From positions 1-64,000 of the forward strand of contig NZ_MWPQ01000042.1 of the NCBI RefSeq assembly GCF_002028545.1: DNA of 64,000 nt, read 5' to 3'. Origin of the DNA: Nitrobacter vulgaris (GTDB taxonomy: Bacteria > Pseudomonadota > Alphaproteobacteria > Rhizobiales > Xanthobacteraceae). Below the pieces are notes generated by a model. It worked only from the letters and a program-made list of their open reading frames with translations. It had not been told where the DNA came from and ran no database searches. Position numbers and translations under genes: made by a program. Below, one piece after another: positions 63,112 through 64,000 of this stretch (positions are counted from its first letter, which is position 1; every line of letters begins with the position of its first letter).

Positions 63112-64000
63112 TCACGTCAGCGCCTCCTCCTCTTCCTCTTCCGCCGCCGCGTCGCGCCGCGCTACCCCGCTCTGCGCGAGCTTGCTATGCGTGCCCCTGC
63201 TATGCGCGACCCTGCTATGCGCGGCCTTGACGCCCTCAGCCAGATCGCTGCGAAATCGCACGTAAGGCGGCTTCACGCCATGGATCAGAAGCGTGCGCCG
63301 GATCGCGGGAGACGCTCCGGTAATATAGACGGGCGCTCGCCGGCGATGCGTTTTGTGCACAAAGCCCTCAATCGCTGCAGCTCCGGAGGAATCGATCACC
63401 GGCACGTCCGAGAAATCGATGACGTAGGCTTTCGGATGGTCGCCAATACTGTCGAGCGCCGCGCCGACATTCGCCGCCGCCCCGAAAAAGAACGCCCCGG
63501 AAATCCGGTGAACGGCCACATCGGGATCAGTGGCGAGGGCGACATCATACGCTTTCCGGCCATTGCCATTGACCCTGACCGACTCGTCCCCGTCGGTCAG
63601 CGAACGCGCGTTCTCGACTTCCACCATCTTCGCCATGCGATGCAGGAATAGGAGCGCCGCGATACCGAAGCCGACAAGAATGCCTTCGATGAGGCCACTG
63701 AAGATCACCAGCAAGAACGTAACCACTAATACCACCGCGTCGCTGCGCGAGGCACGCAGAAGCATTGCGAATGCGTGCCTTTCGGCCATGTTCCACGCGA
63801 CCACGGCCAGCACGGCGCCGAGCGCGGCCAGCGGGATGTACGAAGCGAGTGGTGCGGCGACGAGCATGAACAGCAACAAAAACACCGCATGCAGCATGCC
63901 CGCGACCGGGCCGTGCGCACCGGAGCGCACATTCGTTGCTGTGCGGGCGATCGTGCCGGTTACACAGAAGCCGCCAAAAAACGGGGAAACGATGTTGGCT
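63112..64000 (-). CDS. SulP-family anion transporter with STAS domain, 5' end cut by window
   Basis: About 296 codons lie in the window and the frame continues past its right edge. The upstream part reads PFFGGFCVTGTIARTATNVR then SGAHGPVAGMLHAVFLL, the conserved SulP segment (PxxGGxxxxGxIARTxTN). Two or three further membrane helices follow, then a STAS domain with VIDFSDVPVIDSSGAAAIEG, the switch Ser in DSSG. SulP carriers move sulfate, bicarbonate or other anions; bicarbonate would fit the DAB operon far to the left but this is not shown. The C-terminus after STAS is an odd His/Ser/Arg repeat and Glu run. Confidence 0.9.
   Translation of the reverse strand, partial: ANIVSPFFGGFCVTGTIARTATNVRSGAHGPVAGMLHAVFLLLFMLVAAPLASYIPLAALGAVLAVVAWNMAERHAFAMLLRASRSDAVVLVVTFLLVIFSGLIEGILVGFGIAALLFLHRMAKMVEVENARSLTDGDESVRVNGNGRKAYDVALATDPDVAVHRISGAFFFGAAANVGAALDSIGDHPKAYVIDFSDVPVIDSSGAAAIEGFVHKTHRRRAPVYITGASPAIRRTLLIHGVKPPYVRFRSDLAEGVKAAHSRVAHSRGTHSKLAQSGVARRDAAAEEEEEEALT

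Noticed and set aside
1-64000. CRISPR arrays, rRNA operons and intact insertion sequences
   Set aside because: Looked for regularly spaced repeats, rRNA landmarks and complete transposases; none seen apart from the IS3 remnant and the 17-nt 16S complement.

Overview
The window reads as a chromosomal segment of an alphaproteobacterium of the Bradyrhizobium/Nitrobacter/Rhodopseudomonas group. This rests on high-GC coding style, family resemblance of the housekeeping proteins, and short dispersed repeats of the kind that litter these genomes. A bicarbonate-uptake (DAB-type) operon at the left edge suggests autotrophic or facultatively autotrophic growth. Species was not determined.

Layout. 1-2.7 kb: a leftward DAB-like operon (dabB-like, a second smaller membrane protein, dabA cut by the window edge), with a perfect dyad between it and a divergent hypothetical gene. 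3.2-5.9 kb: a gene-poor stretch with a Sel1-like protein, a 37-residue lysine-rich protein, two inverted-repeat structures and an IS3-family transposase remnant. 5.9-11.3 kb: leftward gatC / small ORF / gatA / small ORF / patatin lipoprotein / gatB. 11.5-19 kb: ruvX, a CPBP protease, an AidB-like acyl-CoA dehydrogenase, pyrB with a dihydroorotase homologue that has lost metal ligands, plsY, dprA. 19-33 kb: a c-type cytochrome with a long low-complexity tail, cfa, dnaB, alr, radA, cvpA, purF, a GNAT, an SDR, der and two envelope proteins encoded upstream of it. 33.6-45.4 kb: a dihaem cytochrome, panB, an NnrU-like protein, prfC, a guanidine-II riboswitch with its exporter gene gdx, a Pit-type phosphate transporter with its DUF47 partner, an ArsC-like reductase, a copper-uptake-associated protein, thrS, a nitroreductase.

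45.4-56 kb is the largest accessory block. It is a leftward run of PepSY membrane protein, two small exported proteins, MacA-like and MacB-like efflux proteins, ExbB, ExbD, TonB and an IalB-like protein. Directly upstream lie the apparent C-terminal remnant of a TonB-dependent receptor, a DUF3016 protein and a second TonB. It looks like a metal or siderophore envelope system whose local receptor has decayed.

56-64 kb: an orphan protein resembling a phage/GTA tail-assembly chaperone, tRNA-Gly(TCC), a compact rightward transcription unit, an M15-like peptidase, a 58-residue membrane protein, tRNA-Tyr(GTA), rlmB, two exported low-complexity proteins, an XRE regulator/membrane-protein pair with two operator-like palindromes, tRNA-Thr(TGT), and a SulP transporter cut by the right edge. 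The compact unit at 57607-57801 has a promoter, a 17-nt complement to the 16S rRNA 3' end, a 14-codon ORF and a terminator, and is the most unusual item in the window.
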